DNA from: JANQGH01 sp039030175
GTDB lineage: Bacteria; Pseudomonadota; Alphaproteobacteria; DSM-16000; Inquilinaceae
DNA: 43,475 nt
Reading direction: 5' to 3'
Assembly (NCBI GenBank): GCA_039030175.1
Contig: JBCCER010000015.1
Span: 1 to 43,475 of the forward strand
Below the pieces are notes generated by a model, which was not told where the DNA came from, did not search any database, and saw only the letters and a program-made list of their open reading frames with translations. Position 1 is the first letter of the stretch. The number at the start of each line of letters is the position of its first letter. Both the position numbers and the translations under genes were made by a program. Positions 32,672 through 40,618 of this stretch are shown one piece after another.

Positions 32672-33691
32672 ATGACCGCTGCCACCGCATCTACAGACGT
32701 TGCCATAGTTGGTGCCGGCCCCGTCGGATTATTTACTGTTTTTGAGTGCGGCATGCTCAAGATGCGCTGCCATCTGATCGACACGTTGGACGTCATCGGC
32801 GGCCAGTGCGCGGCGCTCTATCCTGAAAAGCCGATCTACGACATCCCGGGCTATCCAGAAATCGGCGCCCAGCAATTGATCGGCAAACTGGCCGACCAGG
32901 CGGCGCCGTTCGAGCCCGTCTATCACCTTGGCCAACAAGTCACCGGAGTGGAACGGCGGGGCGAATTCTGGCGACTCACCACCAGTAAGGGGACCGTAAT
33001 CGATGCAAAGGCCGTGATCATCGCGGCGGGCGTCGGCGCCTTTGGCCCCAACCGGCCGCCCCTTAAGGGTATCGAGGCGTATGAAGGACGTTCGGTCCAC
33101 TACATGGTCACCAATAAGGACGCTTTTCGCGACCAACGGATCGTCATCGCGGGCGGGGGGGATAGCGCCCTGGACTGGGCGATCATCCTGGCCGACATCG
33201 CGCAAAGCGTGATGGTGATCCACCGGCGGGCCAAATTCAGGGGCGCGCCGGATAGCGTTGCAAAGCTGCACGCCCTTGCCAACGAAGGCAGGGTCGAGTT
33301 GGTCGTGCCCTATCAGCTTGACTCTTTGGAAGGCAGCGACGGCGCGCTATCCGCCGTCAACGTTGCCACACTGGATGGCGACAAAAGACGGCTGGAGGCC
33401 GACGCATTGCTGGCCTTTTTCGGCCTCTCGATGACGTTGGGCCCCATTGCAGATTGGGGTCTGGCGCTGGATCATGACCATATCGTCATCGACCAGGCGA
33501 CAAGCCAAACCTCTCTCCCGGGCATATTTGCAGTCGGCGACATTGCGACCTATCCGCAAAAGCTAAAGCTGATCTTGACCGGTTTTGCCGAGGCCGCCCA
33601 AGCGGCCCACGCCGCCTATGCCCTGGTCCATCCGGGCGAGGTGCTGCATTTCGAGTATTCCACGACCAAGGGCGTACCGGGGGCTTCCTAG
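32672..33691 (+). CDS. ferredoxin--NADP+ reductase, thioredoxin-reductase-like type
   Basis: This FAD enzyme transfers electrons between NADPH and ferredoxin or flavodoxin. The 339-residue protein has the FAD motif VAIVGAGPVGLFTVF (GxGxxG 14-19), GGQCAALYPEKPIYDIPGYP, the NADPH-binding IVIAGGGDSALDWAI and the C-terminal GIFAVGDIATYP. The CxxC pair of true thioredoxin reductases is absent, and the GGQCAALYPEK stretch is typical of the YumC-type reductases. ATG 32672 follows CAGGAG; the frame continues upstream but adds non-family residues. It diverges from tsaE and converges with the PAS-like gene, leaving 3 bp. Confidence 0.92.
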   Translation: MTAATASTDVAIVGAGPVGLFTVFECGMLKMRCHLIDTLDVIGGQCAALYPEKPIYDIPGYPEIGAQQLIGKLADQAAPFEPVYHLGQQVTGVERRGEFWRLTTSKGTVIDAKAVIIAAGVGAFGPNRPPLKGIEAYEGRSVHYMVTNKDAFRDQRIVIAGGGDSALDWAIILADIAQSVMVIHRRAKFRGAPDSVAKLHALANEGRVELVVPYQLDSLEGSDGALSAVNVATLDGDKRRLEADALLAFFGLSMTLGPIADWGLALDHDHIVIDQATSQTSLPGIFAVGDIATYPQKLKLILTGFAEAAQAAHAAYALVHPGEVLHFEYSTTKGVPGAS

Positions 33692-33694
33692 ACG

Positions 33695-34330
33695 TCAGTC
33701 GAGGTTGGCTTCTTGGCCATCGACGTCGACCAGCCAGATCAGATCGACACGTTGGGGTTCGCCGTTCGATCCGACATGGATGCTCTGCCCGCGCTTTCCG
33801 ACCAGGCGAAGCGATTGCCGATCGGCGCGTCGAAGCCGAAGATCGAACGGAACGCCCTTCGCACGCAGTTTGCCAAAGGCCTTTGTCAGCCTGGCACCGT
33901 CTTCAGGGGCTAGAGAGGCGGTCAGATCGTCAAAGGTCGCAATGTCCGGCCCGCCAAGCGCCTCGGCGAATTTCGGATCCTCGATCGCCGTGCCGTCGGA
34001 GGTCCAGCCGAAATGCGGCCAGGGCGCGCTGTCGAGCACTGCTTCCAGCATGCGGCTGCGGCCGAGAAAATGGTCGGCGCGCATCGTCTCGCGCCGCGCT
34101 ACCCGCCGTTGCCAAGCAATGACGACCAGCGAGATCGCCGCGATCAGCATGGCCGCGAGGCTGCCGAACAACGGGTCATCCGTCCCCGCGTCGGCGGTTT
34201 GGGCAAGTGCCGTCGCCGGCAGGGCTGACAAAGCCGCGCCACCGATCCAGCGAAACGCTTGTCGCCTCAACCGTGTCGCAAGGGGTGGTGCTTGTTCCGA
34301 TGGCGATGGATCGCTATCTACGCTATTCAC
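33695..34330 (-). CDS. membrane-anchored PAS-like protein without output domain
   Basis: I do not recognise a specific family. The 211-residue protein (GTG start at 34330) has an N-terminal hydrophobic segment ending in ATALAQ (about 30-44) that looks like a signal peptide. A membrane helix LAAMLIAAISLVVIAW (about 58-73) follows, then a basic, charged linker. From about residue 90 there is a PAS-like region (SRMLEAVLDSAPWPHFGWT, then GKRGQSIHVGSNGEP), similar to the input part of alphaproteobacterial sensor kinases. No kinase, GGDEF or helix-turn-helix follows; the protein ends cleanly 3 bp from the convergent reductase gene. It is either a truncated sensor or a signalling partner. Confidence 0.65.
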   Translation of the reverse strand: MNSVDSDPSPSEQAPPLATRLRRQAFRWIGGAALSALPATALAQTADAGTDDPLFGSLAAMLIAAISLVVIAWQRRVARRETMRADHFLGRSRMLEAVLDSAPWPHFGWTSDGTAIEDPKFAEALGGPDIATFDDLTASLAPEDGARLTKAFGKLRAKGVPFDLRLRRADRQSLRLVGKRGQSIHVGSNGEPQRVDLIWLVDVDGQEANLD

Positions 34331-34363
34331 GGTTGATCACTCGCTGGTTCGGATTGTTTCCCC

Positions 34364-34669
34364 ATGTTCTTTGTCACCCCTTTGATTCAAATTATTCTTT
34401 ATGCGATCGACATTTATATCTGGCTGGTCATCATTTCGGCGATCATGAGCTGGCTTGTCGCCTTCAACGTGATCAATACCGGTAACAGTTTTATCTATCA
34501 GATTGGCCGAGCGCTCTATCAACTGACAGACCCTGCCTTAAGGCCGATTCGACGCTTCATGCCCAATCTCGGCGGCATCGATATCTCGCCGGTAATCTTG
34601 ATTCTGCTCTTGTATTTCGTGCAGATGCTTCTGGTCCAGATCAACATTGCCCTGATCCAAGCGATGTGA
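34364..34669 (+). CDS. yggT: YggT family membrane protein
   Basis: YggT proteins are small inner-membrane proteins of unclear function, linked in various bacteria to osmotic stress, cell division or cofactor-related transport. The 101-residue protein has two hydrophobic hairpins (about 5-32 and 72-98). The conserved segment between them reads LTDPALRPIRRFMPNLGGIDISP. It is coupled by a 4-bp overlap to a DUF167 gene, the usual pairing for this family. Confidence 0.93.
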   Translation: MFFVTPLIQIILYAIDIYIWLVIISAIMSWLVAFNVINTGNSFIYQIGRALYQLTDPALRPIRRFMPNLGGIDISPVILILLLYFVQMLLVQINIALIQAM

Positions 34670-34989
34670 GCTGGCTGTCACCGCAGCCAGATGGCGTTCG
34701 CGTAACGATACGAGTAACACCCCGCGCGCACCGAAATGAAATCGCCGGGATCGCGGAAAACGCCGACGGATCAAGCGCCCTCAAGATAGCAGTGACCGCA
34801 GTTGCCGAACGGGGCAAGGCGAACAAAGCCGCGATCGCCCTACTTGCCAAGGCTTGGGGGCTCGCCAAATCCGATTTCACGATCGTTTCCGGAACGACGG
34901 CGCGCACCAAAATAGTGCGTGTCGCCGGACCGCCTGACGAGGTCATCACGGCGATCCGTGCGGCCACACACGGTTCCCTCTCGCGATAA
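34666..34989 (+). CDS. yggU: DUF167 (YggU) family protein
   Basis: The function of this small conserved family is unknown. The 107-residue protein has VTIRVTPRAHRNEIAG near the N-terminus, then LKIAVTAVAERGKANKAAIALLAK in two parts, and VSGTTARTKIVRVAG, which together define DUF167. The start is GTG 34666 inside the yggT stop (GTGA). The pairing with yggT supports both calls. Confidence 0.92.
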   Translation: MSWLSPQPDGVRVTIRVTPRAHRNEIAGIAENADGSSALKIAVTAVAERGKANKAAIALLAKAWGLAKSDFTIVSGTTARTKIVRVAGPPDEVITAIRAATHGSLSR

Positions 34990-35063
34990 CCGGCCAATTT
35001 CCCCGCGCGCGAGCGCAGGTCCCTCATGTAACATGGGTCCTCGTCTTAGCGGAGGAGGCAGCG

Positions 35064-36053
35064 ATGATCACCGTGTACCTGAAGGACGGCGACACGATTA
35101 CGCCACAGCCGATCGCCGCAAATGACCCGATCCCGGACAATGCCGTTTGGGTCGATGCTTTCAAGGTAAGCGACCATGACCGCGAAGCGCTAAGCCGTTC
35201 CCTGGGCGTCACGCTGCCCACAGCCGAGGATATGCACGAGATCGAGGCGTCGAGCCGCACCTACACCACCGACGGTTCGATCTTCCTGACAGCGCCGATG
35301 ATTGGCGAAGCCGAGAGTGCACACCCGAGGTCGGAACCGATTTCGTTCGTCCTTGACGGTCGTCGGCTGATCACCTTGCGCCTGGCGGAAAGCAGTCCTG
35401 TTGCGAGCTACACCGAATGGCTACTGCGCAAGCCGAGAGAAGAAAGCGACCCGATCGATATCCTGCTCGGCCTCATCGATGCAGTTTTGGATCGGTTGGC
35501 GGATCTGATGGAGATCTTGATACGACGGATCGAAACGATCTCGGCCGAAACCTTTAGGGAAGAAGACGGGCGCCGCGACGGACGGCAAAAGCGCGAACGA
35601 AACAAATCCTTGCAGGACTCCTTACGCACGGTCGGACGAAACGGGAGACTGCTGGCCAAGATCAGATCAAGCCTAACCGGATTTGAAAGGGTGCTAGGGT
35701 TCCTAACCACGCATCTCGCCGACCTGACCAAACCGCAAAATGCCGCCCTCACGCACGCAAGGCACGACAGTATATCGCTGGTCCAGCAGGCTGACTTTCA
35801 GGAGCAGCAGATAGCGTTTCTGCTGGATGCGCTTGTCGGCCTGATCTCCATCGAGCAGACGGAAATCGTGCGGGTGTTGTCCATCGCCGCAACCATCTTC
35901 TTGCCACCGACCTTGATCGCGAGTCTTTACGGCATGAACTTCGCGAACATGCCCGAACTCAACTCCCCAATCGGGTATCCGCTTGTCCTGCTGGTCATGT
36001 TGATGTCCGTCGTCGTGCCCTTGTGGTATTTCCGGCGCAAGGGATGGATGTAG
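35064..36053 (+). CDS. corA: CorA family divalent cation transporter
   Basis: CorA proteins form pentameric channels for Mg2+ (or Zn2+ efflux in ZntB). The 329-residue protein has a large cytoplasmic domain with an extended helical region (about 125-255) and two C-terminal membrane helices (about 270-325). YGMNFANMPEL between them is the signature GMN loop. The ending FRRKGWM is basic, as usual. The loop does not settle Mg2+ against Zn2+. An AGCGGAGGAGGCAG ribosome region precedes ATG 35064. Confidence 0.93.
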   Translation: MITVYLKDGDTITPQPIAANDPIPDNAVWVDAFKVSDHDREALSRSLGVTLPTAEDMHEIEASSRTYTTDGSIFLTAPMIGEAESAHPRSEPISFVLDGRRLITLRLAESSPVASYTEWLLRKPREESDPIDILLGLIDAVLDRLADLMEILIRRIETISAETFREEDGRRDGRQKRERNKSLQDSLRTVGRNGRLLAKIRSSLTGFERVLGFLTTHLADLTKPQNAALTHARHDSISLVQQADFQEQQIAFLLDALVGLISIEQTEIVRVLSIAATIFLPPTLIASLYGMNFANMPELNSPIGYPLVLLVMLMSVVVPLWYFRRKGWM

Positions 36054-36077
36054 TACCAAGGAGCAGTCTGACAGCGC

Positions 36078-36776
36078 ATGACGGATCTTTGGCCCTTGGC
36101 CGCATCGGCCCTGGTCTTCGTTGGCGGGCATTTCCTGCTGTCCAGCACCGGGTTGCGCGGCATCTTGATCAGTTCAATCGGCGAGCGAGCCTATCTCGGG
36201 GTCTACTCTCTGATCGCGGCAATCTCGCTGATCGCCATGATTCGCAGCTATTTGACCCTGCCCTATGGACAACCGCTTTGGTTTCTTTATCCGTTCGGCG
36301 GCTATGTCGCAGTCATCGTAATGCCGGTGGCATTGCTGCTCGTCATCGCCGGTTACAGCCAGCCTAACCCGACAAGTATTGGCCAAGACCGGGGCCTCCG
36401 CCGTAAACCCATCGGTATACTGCGGATTACACGGCACCCGGTTATGTGGGGTGTCGCCCTCTGGGCCATCGTGCACCTGCTCGCCAACGGGGATATGTCG
36501 AGCCTGTTGTTCTTCGGTGCTTTCCTGGTGTTGACCCTAGGCGGTACGGTCGCGATCGACGGAAAGAAGGCGCGGAAATTCGGCTCGGTCTACGATGGTT
36601 TCCGCGAGCAGACTTCGAACCTACCGTTCCTCGCGATCATCCGCCGACGCCAGTCCATCGGCGATGCGGTGCGCGAGATCGGGTTGTGGCGCCTGGCCAT
36701 CGTCGTGATCGCCTATGGCGCTCTGTTACACCTGCACCGCTGGGTGTTTGGCGTCTCGCCCTATCCCGGCCTTTAG
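36078..36776 (+). CDS. NnrU family membrane protein
   Basis: NnrU proteins are multi-pass membrane proteins related to isoprenylcysteine carboxyl methyltransferases; some are linked to nitric oxide metabolism, others to carotenoid or haem-related steps. The 232-residue protein has about six hydrophobic segments. The conserved core is GILRITRHPVMWGVALWAIVHL in two parts near residues 113-134, with GGTVAIDGKKARKFG and SNLPFLAI further on. It is separated from corA by 24 bp and may be co-transcribed. Its stop shares TTAG with the convergent argG stop. No denitrification gene is nearby, so a nitric oxide role is not supported. Confidence 0.85.
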   Translation: MTDLWPLAASALVFVGGHFLLSSTGLRGILISSIGERAYLGVYSLIAAISLIAMIRSYLTLPYGQPLWFLYPFGGYVAVIVMPVALLLVIAGYSQPNPTSIGQDRGLRRKPIGILRITRHPVMWGVALWAIVHLLANGDMSSLLFFGAFLVLTLGGTVAIDGKKARKFGSVYDGFREQTSNLPFLAIIRRRQSIGDAVREIGLWRLAIVVIAYGALLHLHRWVFGVSPYPGL

Positions 36777-37993
36777 CTCCTCCGCCGGGCCATCGCCTCC
36801 AGTCGCAATCGCAGCGCATTCAGCTTGATGAACCCCTCCGCGTCGCGCTGATCGTAGACCGTATCCTCCTCGAAAGTGACATAGTCCTGATTGTAGAGAC
36901 TGTGGGGACTCTTGCGGCCCACCACGGTCGCCGAGCCCTTGAACAACTTCATGCGCACGACGCCGCTGACATATTCCTGGGTCTGATCGATGAGCGTCTG
37001 CAGGGCCTCCCGCTCCGGCGCGAACCAGAACCCATTATAGATCAGCTCCGAATAACGCGGCATGAGGCTGTCTTTCAGATGGCCCGCGTCGCGATCGAGG
37101 GTCAGCGATTCCATCGCGCGGTGGGCTACCGACAGGACGGTGCCACCCGGCGTCTCATAGACCCCGCGGCTCTTCATGCCAACAAACCGATTTTCGACCA
37201 AATCCAGCCGGCCAATACCATTGTCTCCGGCGAGCTTGTTGAGCTGGGTCAGCAGCACAGCCGGGGTGAGGGCGATACCATCGATCGAGACGGGGTCGCC
37301 CTTCTCAAAGCCGATCTCGACATAGGTTGGCTGATCCGGCGCATTCTCCGGCGCCACGCTGCGGGTGAACATGTCCTCATCCGGCTCGACCCACGGATCT
37401 TCCAGCGCCTTACCCTCATACGATATGTGCAAGAGGTTGGCATCGGTCGAATAGGGCGCTTCGCCACGCTTGTCTTTAGCGATCGGGATCTGCCGCGCTT
37501 CGGCATAAGCTAGTAGCTTTGTGCGGCTGCCAAGGTCCCACTCCCGCCAAGGGGCGATCACCTTGATATCTGGTTTCAGGGCATAGTAGCCAAGCTCGAA
37601 CCGGACCTGATCGTTGCCCTTGCCGGTAGAGCCGTGGGCGACCGCGTCGGCCCCGACCTGGTTGGCAATCTCGATCTGGCGCTTAGCGATCAACGGCCGA
37701 GCGATGGAGGTGCCAAGTAGATAGGTGCCCTCATATAGCGTGTTGGCGCGCAGCATGGGAAAAACGAAATCGCGCACGAACTCTTCGCGCAGATCGTCGA
37801 TGAAGATGTGTTTGTCTTCGATGCCAAGTAGACTGGCCTTTTCTCGCGCCGGTGCCAATTCCTCGCCCTGGCCCAAATCGGCGGTGAAGGTCACAACCTC
37901 GCAGCCATACGTGTCCTGCAGCCAGCGCAAGATCACCGACGTATCCAGCCCACCGGAATAGGCGAGCACCACCCGTTTCACCTCACCCGTCAT
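36773..37993 (-). CDS. argG: argininosuccinate synthase
   Basis: ArgG joins citrulline and aspartate with ATP in arginine synthesis. The 406-residue protein begins MTGEVKRVVLAYSGGLDTSV with the PP-loop AYSGGLDTS (11-19). Further features are DAVAHGSTGKGNDQVRFEL in the aspartate and citrulline site, IKVIAPWREW and NRFVGMKSRGVYETPGGT. ATG 37993 is preferred over ATG 37999 because AGAGGG lies 6 bp before it. The length is normal for the short ArgG class. The gene diverges from an exported protein of unknown function. Confidence 0.97.
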   Translation of the reverse strand: MTGEVKRVVLAYSGGLDTSVILRWLQDTYGCEVVTFTADLGQGEELAPAREKASLLGIEDKHIFIDDLREEFVRDFVFPMLRANTLYEGTYLLGTSIARPLIAKRQIEIANQVGADAVAHGSTGKGNDQVRFELGYYALKPDIKVIAPWREWDLGSRTKLLAYAEARQIPIAKDKRGEAPYSTDANLLHISYEGKALEDPWVEPDEDMFTRSVAPENAPDQPTYVEIGFEKGDPVSIDGIALTPAVLLTQLNKLAGDNGIGRLDLVENRFVGMKSRGVYETPGGTVLSVAHRAMESLTLDRDAGHLKDSLMPRYSELIYNGFWFAPEREALQTLIDQTQEYVSGVVRMKLFKGSATVVGRKSPHSLYNQDYVTFEEDTVYDQRDAEGFIKLNALRLRLEAMARRRS

Positions 37994-38149
37994 CTTCATC
38001 CCTCTGGAATACCTGTTGTTGCCCCGCCGGACGTTCGGCCAAGGGCGGCGGGACATTAGGGAACCGCGACCCTGGACACAAGCGGCGATGCAGGGCCGCT
38101 CATGTTCGACGCAGGACAAGCCGTCCGAACGTGGCTAGAGTGCCGCCCC

Positions 38150-38917
38150 ATGACCGGCTCACATTCCCTGACTTTCAAACCCGCGGCGGCTGTCCGGGCA
38201 GTTATCATCCTTGTCGTGATTGCCTTGTTTGGCGGCGTTGCGAGTACGAACGCAAGGGCGCAGAGCGACAGCTTTCTAGGCTTTGTCGAAACCTATTATC
38301 GCAATGGCGAGCCTGAAGAGGCGCTTGACTGGATGGAGCGCATCGCGCCGACCATGATGGACGAAGTGTGGCAGGCGGCCGACCCCCAAGGCCAGCGCTT
38401 CGCCCTGGTCGCTGCCTTTTTCGCCCATATCCTGCACAACCAGCCCAGCCAAATTCCCTTGCTGACCGAAAGGCTGATCGCAAACGACGAGCCGAACCTA
38501 TCGGCGCTCGGGGCCTTGTCCATCGCCTCCAGCGGGGCGGTTGGCGTCGAGTCCGCCCTCAACCGTCTGCGCCAAACCGGTACGGTGCCGGCCGAGACAG
38601 TCCAGGCGCTGGCAGCAACGCCATCCTATCCGTTCCCGACCATGCAAGTAACGGGGCCGACCGATCTTGAGTTGATGTGGCTGTCCTTCTACGCGACGGG
38701 CAACCCGCTCTACGTCCGCCGGGTCGCCGAGGCCATGGGACACGCAGAACAAGGCGATGCCGGCGTCGCTCTGGCGGCATTCGCCTATGCCTCGCTGGCA
38801 GAACGGGTCACCCACCATCCTGCCGTCGTCGACACGCTGCGGAGCATTGCTGCCCAACGCCGCGATCTTGTCGGCCATTCGGCCGCCGAATTGGTGAGCC
38901 TGGCCGAGGGTGGCTAG
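38150..38917 (+). CDS. exported protein of unknown function
   Basis: I do not recognise a family. From ATG 38150 the protein has 255 residues with a signal peptide (AVIILVVIALFGGVAS, then NARAQ; cleavage about 37-38). The rest is largely alpha-helical in appearance. Repeated short helices such as GEPEEALDWMERIAP and LSALGALSIASSGAVGVESA are reminiscent of TPR or other helical repeats, but no repeat could be aligned with confidence. No catalytic motif or lipobox was seen. A periplasmic location is inferred. It diverges from argG, and its stop shares CTAG with the convergent small membrane gene. Confidence 0.75.
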   Translation: MTGSHSLTFKPAAAVRAVIILVVIALFGGVASTNARAQSDSFLGFVETYYRNGEPEEALDWMERIAPTMMDEVWQAADPQGQRFALVAAFFAHILHNQPSQIPLLTERLIANDEPNLSALGALSIASSGAVGVESALNRLRQTGTVPAETVQALAATPSYPFPTMQVTGPTDLELMWLSFYATGNPLYVRRVAEAMGHAEQGDAGVALAAFAYASLAERVTHHPAVVDTLRSIAAQRRDLVGHSAAELVSLAEGG

Positions 38918-39126
38918 CCCTCGGGGTCGTCGAGCCGAGGCCAACGGACGAAGGCAAAGACCCAGATTGCGATGAGCTGAACGACGGGAATCAGCAGCAG
39001 AACCGACCATAGGGGGCTGCGACCGGCGCGGACCAGAATGAAGGCACCGCAGCCCATCATCGAGACAATCAGAACTCCGGCGATCGCGTGCTGAAGGACG
39101 GGGTCGAACGTCCAGATCCACTCCAT
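38914..39126 (-). CDS. small two-helix membrane protein (tandem copy 2)
   Basis: The 70-residue protein has two membrane helices (about 12-31 and 39-58) joined by VRAGRSPLWS, and ends RWPRLDDPEG. Its second half aligns with the neighbour at 39126-39347: both have RAG, a Pro-Trp-containing turn, a Leu-rich run ending PVV, and RWP. The two look like tandem paralogues. ATG 39126 overlaps the stop of the neighbour by one base (TAATG), so the pair is co-translated. The function is unknown; proteins of this look are usually annotated hypothetical. Confidence 0.75.
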   Translation of the reverse strand: MEWIWTFDPVLQHAIAGVLIVSMMGCGAFILVRAGRSPLWSVLLLIPVVQLIAIWVFAFVRWPRLDDPEG

Positions 39127-39347
39127 TACCGGCGTACCTTCTCGCCGCCCGGTCTTGCCGGCATCGCAGGCCAGCGCTGACCGACCAGGGCGGCTAGGCC
39201 AAGCGCAAACCCAACCACGGGGACCACCACGAGAAGAGCCCCCCAAGGGGCCAAGCCGGCCCGCCTGTAAATCAGCAGCAGGGCGGGCAGCGCGATCACC
39301 ACGAACGCCACATGCATGCCCAGAGGCGATTGAAAAAACTCACTCAC
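39126..39347 (-). CDS. small two-helix membrane protein (tandem copy 1)
   Basis: The 73-residue protein has helices at about 11-27 and 34-56 joined by YRRAGLAPWG, and a short basic tail after QRWP (PGGEKVRR). It is related to the 70-residue product of the next gene. GTG 39347 overlaps the stop of the upstream LysR gene by 4 bp (GTGA), which places both small proteins in the LysR operon. The opposite charge of the two tails (basic here, acidic in the partner) would suit a hetero-oligomer, but that is inference. Confidence 0.75.
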   Translation of the reverse strand: MSEFFQSPLGMHVAFVVIALPALLLIYRRAGLAPWGALLVVVPVVGFALGLAALVGQRWPAMPARPGGEKVRR

Positions 39348-40270
39348 GGTGCGGTCCCATCGTGCTCAACGTCAACGCCCTCTTGCGCCTGCGATTGCGC
39401 CTCTTGCAACAACCAGTTTCCGAACGCCTGCACTTTAGGCCGGCTGACATAGCCCTCTGGATAGACAAGATAGTAGCCGTAATGCGACGGCAGGCTGATC
39501 GTAAATGGGCTTACCAGCCGTCCGGCCGCAATGTCGTCAGCGACCAGGGTGCTGCGACCCAGTGCCACCCCCTGCCCGTCGACGGCCGCTTGAAGCAGCA
39601 AGCTGGAGTCATTGAAGGTCAGACCGCGGTTGGCGTCGACATCGCCGCCGATGCCTGCCGCTAGCAGCCACATGGGCCAATCCGTACGTACATCATCATG
39701 CAGCAATGTGTGATGGCGTAGATCGCTTGGCTCGCGCAGGGGGTTGGCACCTTCCAAAAGGGAAGGGCTGCACACCGGAAAGAAGCTCTCGCCAAACAGC
39801 GCCAGCGTGCGCAAGCCGCGATAGTTTCCGCCGCCATACCGAATGGCAACATCAACCCCATCACGGTCGAATTCGGTTAGACGGTCCTCTGCCGCGACCC
39901 GTAGATCGATTTCCGGATGGGCGGCTTGAAATCGCCTTAGCCGAGGCACCAGCCAGCGCGCCGCAAAGGACGGCAGCACACTGACCGTGAGGATGCCGCT
40001 GGCGTCGCGCGTGTGCAGCCGGTCGGTTGCCGCGACCAGCCGATCGAACGCGTCACGCACCGGCGTCAAATAGGCCTGCCCGGCCTCGGTCAAAACCAAA
40101 CCGCGCGGTTCGCGTCGGAACAGCTTGATGCCAAGCTGGTCTTCCAGCGTCTTGATCTGGTGGCTGACCGCCGCCTGGGTCACGTTCAACTCATCCGCCG
40201 TCTTGGTGAACGACAGATGATGCCCGGCGACGGAAAACGCCCTCAGCGCGTTCAAGGAAGGCAATCTCAT
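39344..40270 (-). CDS. LysR-family regulator, GcvA-like
   Basis: The 308-residue protein opens MRLPSLNALRAFSVAGHHLSF with the helix-turn-helix KTADELNVTQAAVSHQIKTL (about 23-42), typical of GcvA-like LysR regulators. The effector-binding domain follows from about residue 90 and has DVAIRYGGGNYRGLRT and AAVDGQGVALGRSTLV, both common in this branch. It is the first gene of an operon with two small membrane proteins, joined by a 4-bp overlap. It diverges from a DUF1127 gene with a LysR-type inverted repeat between them. The effector is unknown; glycine control is not implied by the similarity. Confidence 0.93.
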   Translation of the reverse strand: MRLPSLNALRAFSVAGHHLSFTKTADELNVTQAAVSHQIKTLEDQLGIKLFRREPRGLVLTEAGQAYLTPVRDAFDRLVAATDRLHTRDASGILTVSVLPSFAARWLVPRLRRFQAAHPEIDLRVAAEDRLTEFDRDGVDVAIRYGGGNYRGLRTLALFGESFFPVCSPSLLEGANPLREPSDLRHHTLLHDDVRTDWPMWLLAAGIGGDVDANRGLTFNDSSLLLQAAVDGQGVALGRSTLVADDIAAGRLVSPFTISLPSHYGYYLVYPEGYVSRPKVQAFGNWLLQEAQSQAQEGVDVEHDGTAP

Positions 40271-40337
40271 CTCACAAAACTACCATGAGAGATTCTAATG
40301 ACAAACATCAGAAATCGTCTTTTGAAATTGCCGGCTA

Positions 40338-40354
40338 ATTAGCGCAATTCTAAT
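40338..40354. promoter_or_regulatory. LysR-type inverted repeat
   Basis: ATTAG and CTAAT form an inverted repeat separated by 7 bases between the divergent LysR and DUF1127 genes. The octamer ATTCTAAT at 40347-40354 also occurs at 40292-40299, giving a direct repeat 55 bp apart. Both copies are close to the LysR start and could be activator and autoregulation sites. Confidence 0.5.
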
Positions 40355-40408
40355 CACCCAAGGGCAGCACCGCATGACGGCCGCCAAAGAAAATTAAGGA
40401 TGATCGAG

Positions 40409-40618
40409 ATGATTTTGACCAAGACGCATGACATTCGCGACCTGGTGGCAGCGCCGGAATCACGGCTGGCCCGAGCGTTCGCTACATTGACCGTGTGGCG
40501 CCACAGGATCAGGACGCGCAGACATTTGGCGCAGCTCAACGACCACCTGTTGGGCGATATCGGCATCGATCGAATCGCCGCCGACCGAGAGAGCGAAAAG
40601 CGCTTCTGGCAATCCTAA
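40409..40618 (+). CDS. DUF1127 protein
   Basis: The 69-residue protein ends with a clear DUF1127 domain: WRHRIRTRRHLAQLNDHLL, then GDIGIDRIAADRESEKRFW. ATG 40409 is preferred over ATG 40400 because the AAGGA site (40396-40400) overlaps the first ATG and is 8 bp from the second. The N-terminal part resembles longer DUF1127 proteins found beside GcvA-like regulators. It diverges from such a LysR gene. Its stop shares CTAA with the convergent methyltransferase. The role is unknown; RNA binding is known for some members. Confidence 0.88.
   Translation: MILTKTHDIRDLVAAPESRLARAFATLTVWRHRIRTRRHLAQLNDHLLGDIGIDRIAADRESEKRFWQS

Noticed and set aside
32672..33691. Thioredoxin reductase
   Set aside because: The fold is similar, but the redox CxxC is missing, so the ferredoxin-NADP reductase type is the better call.
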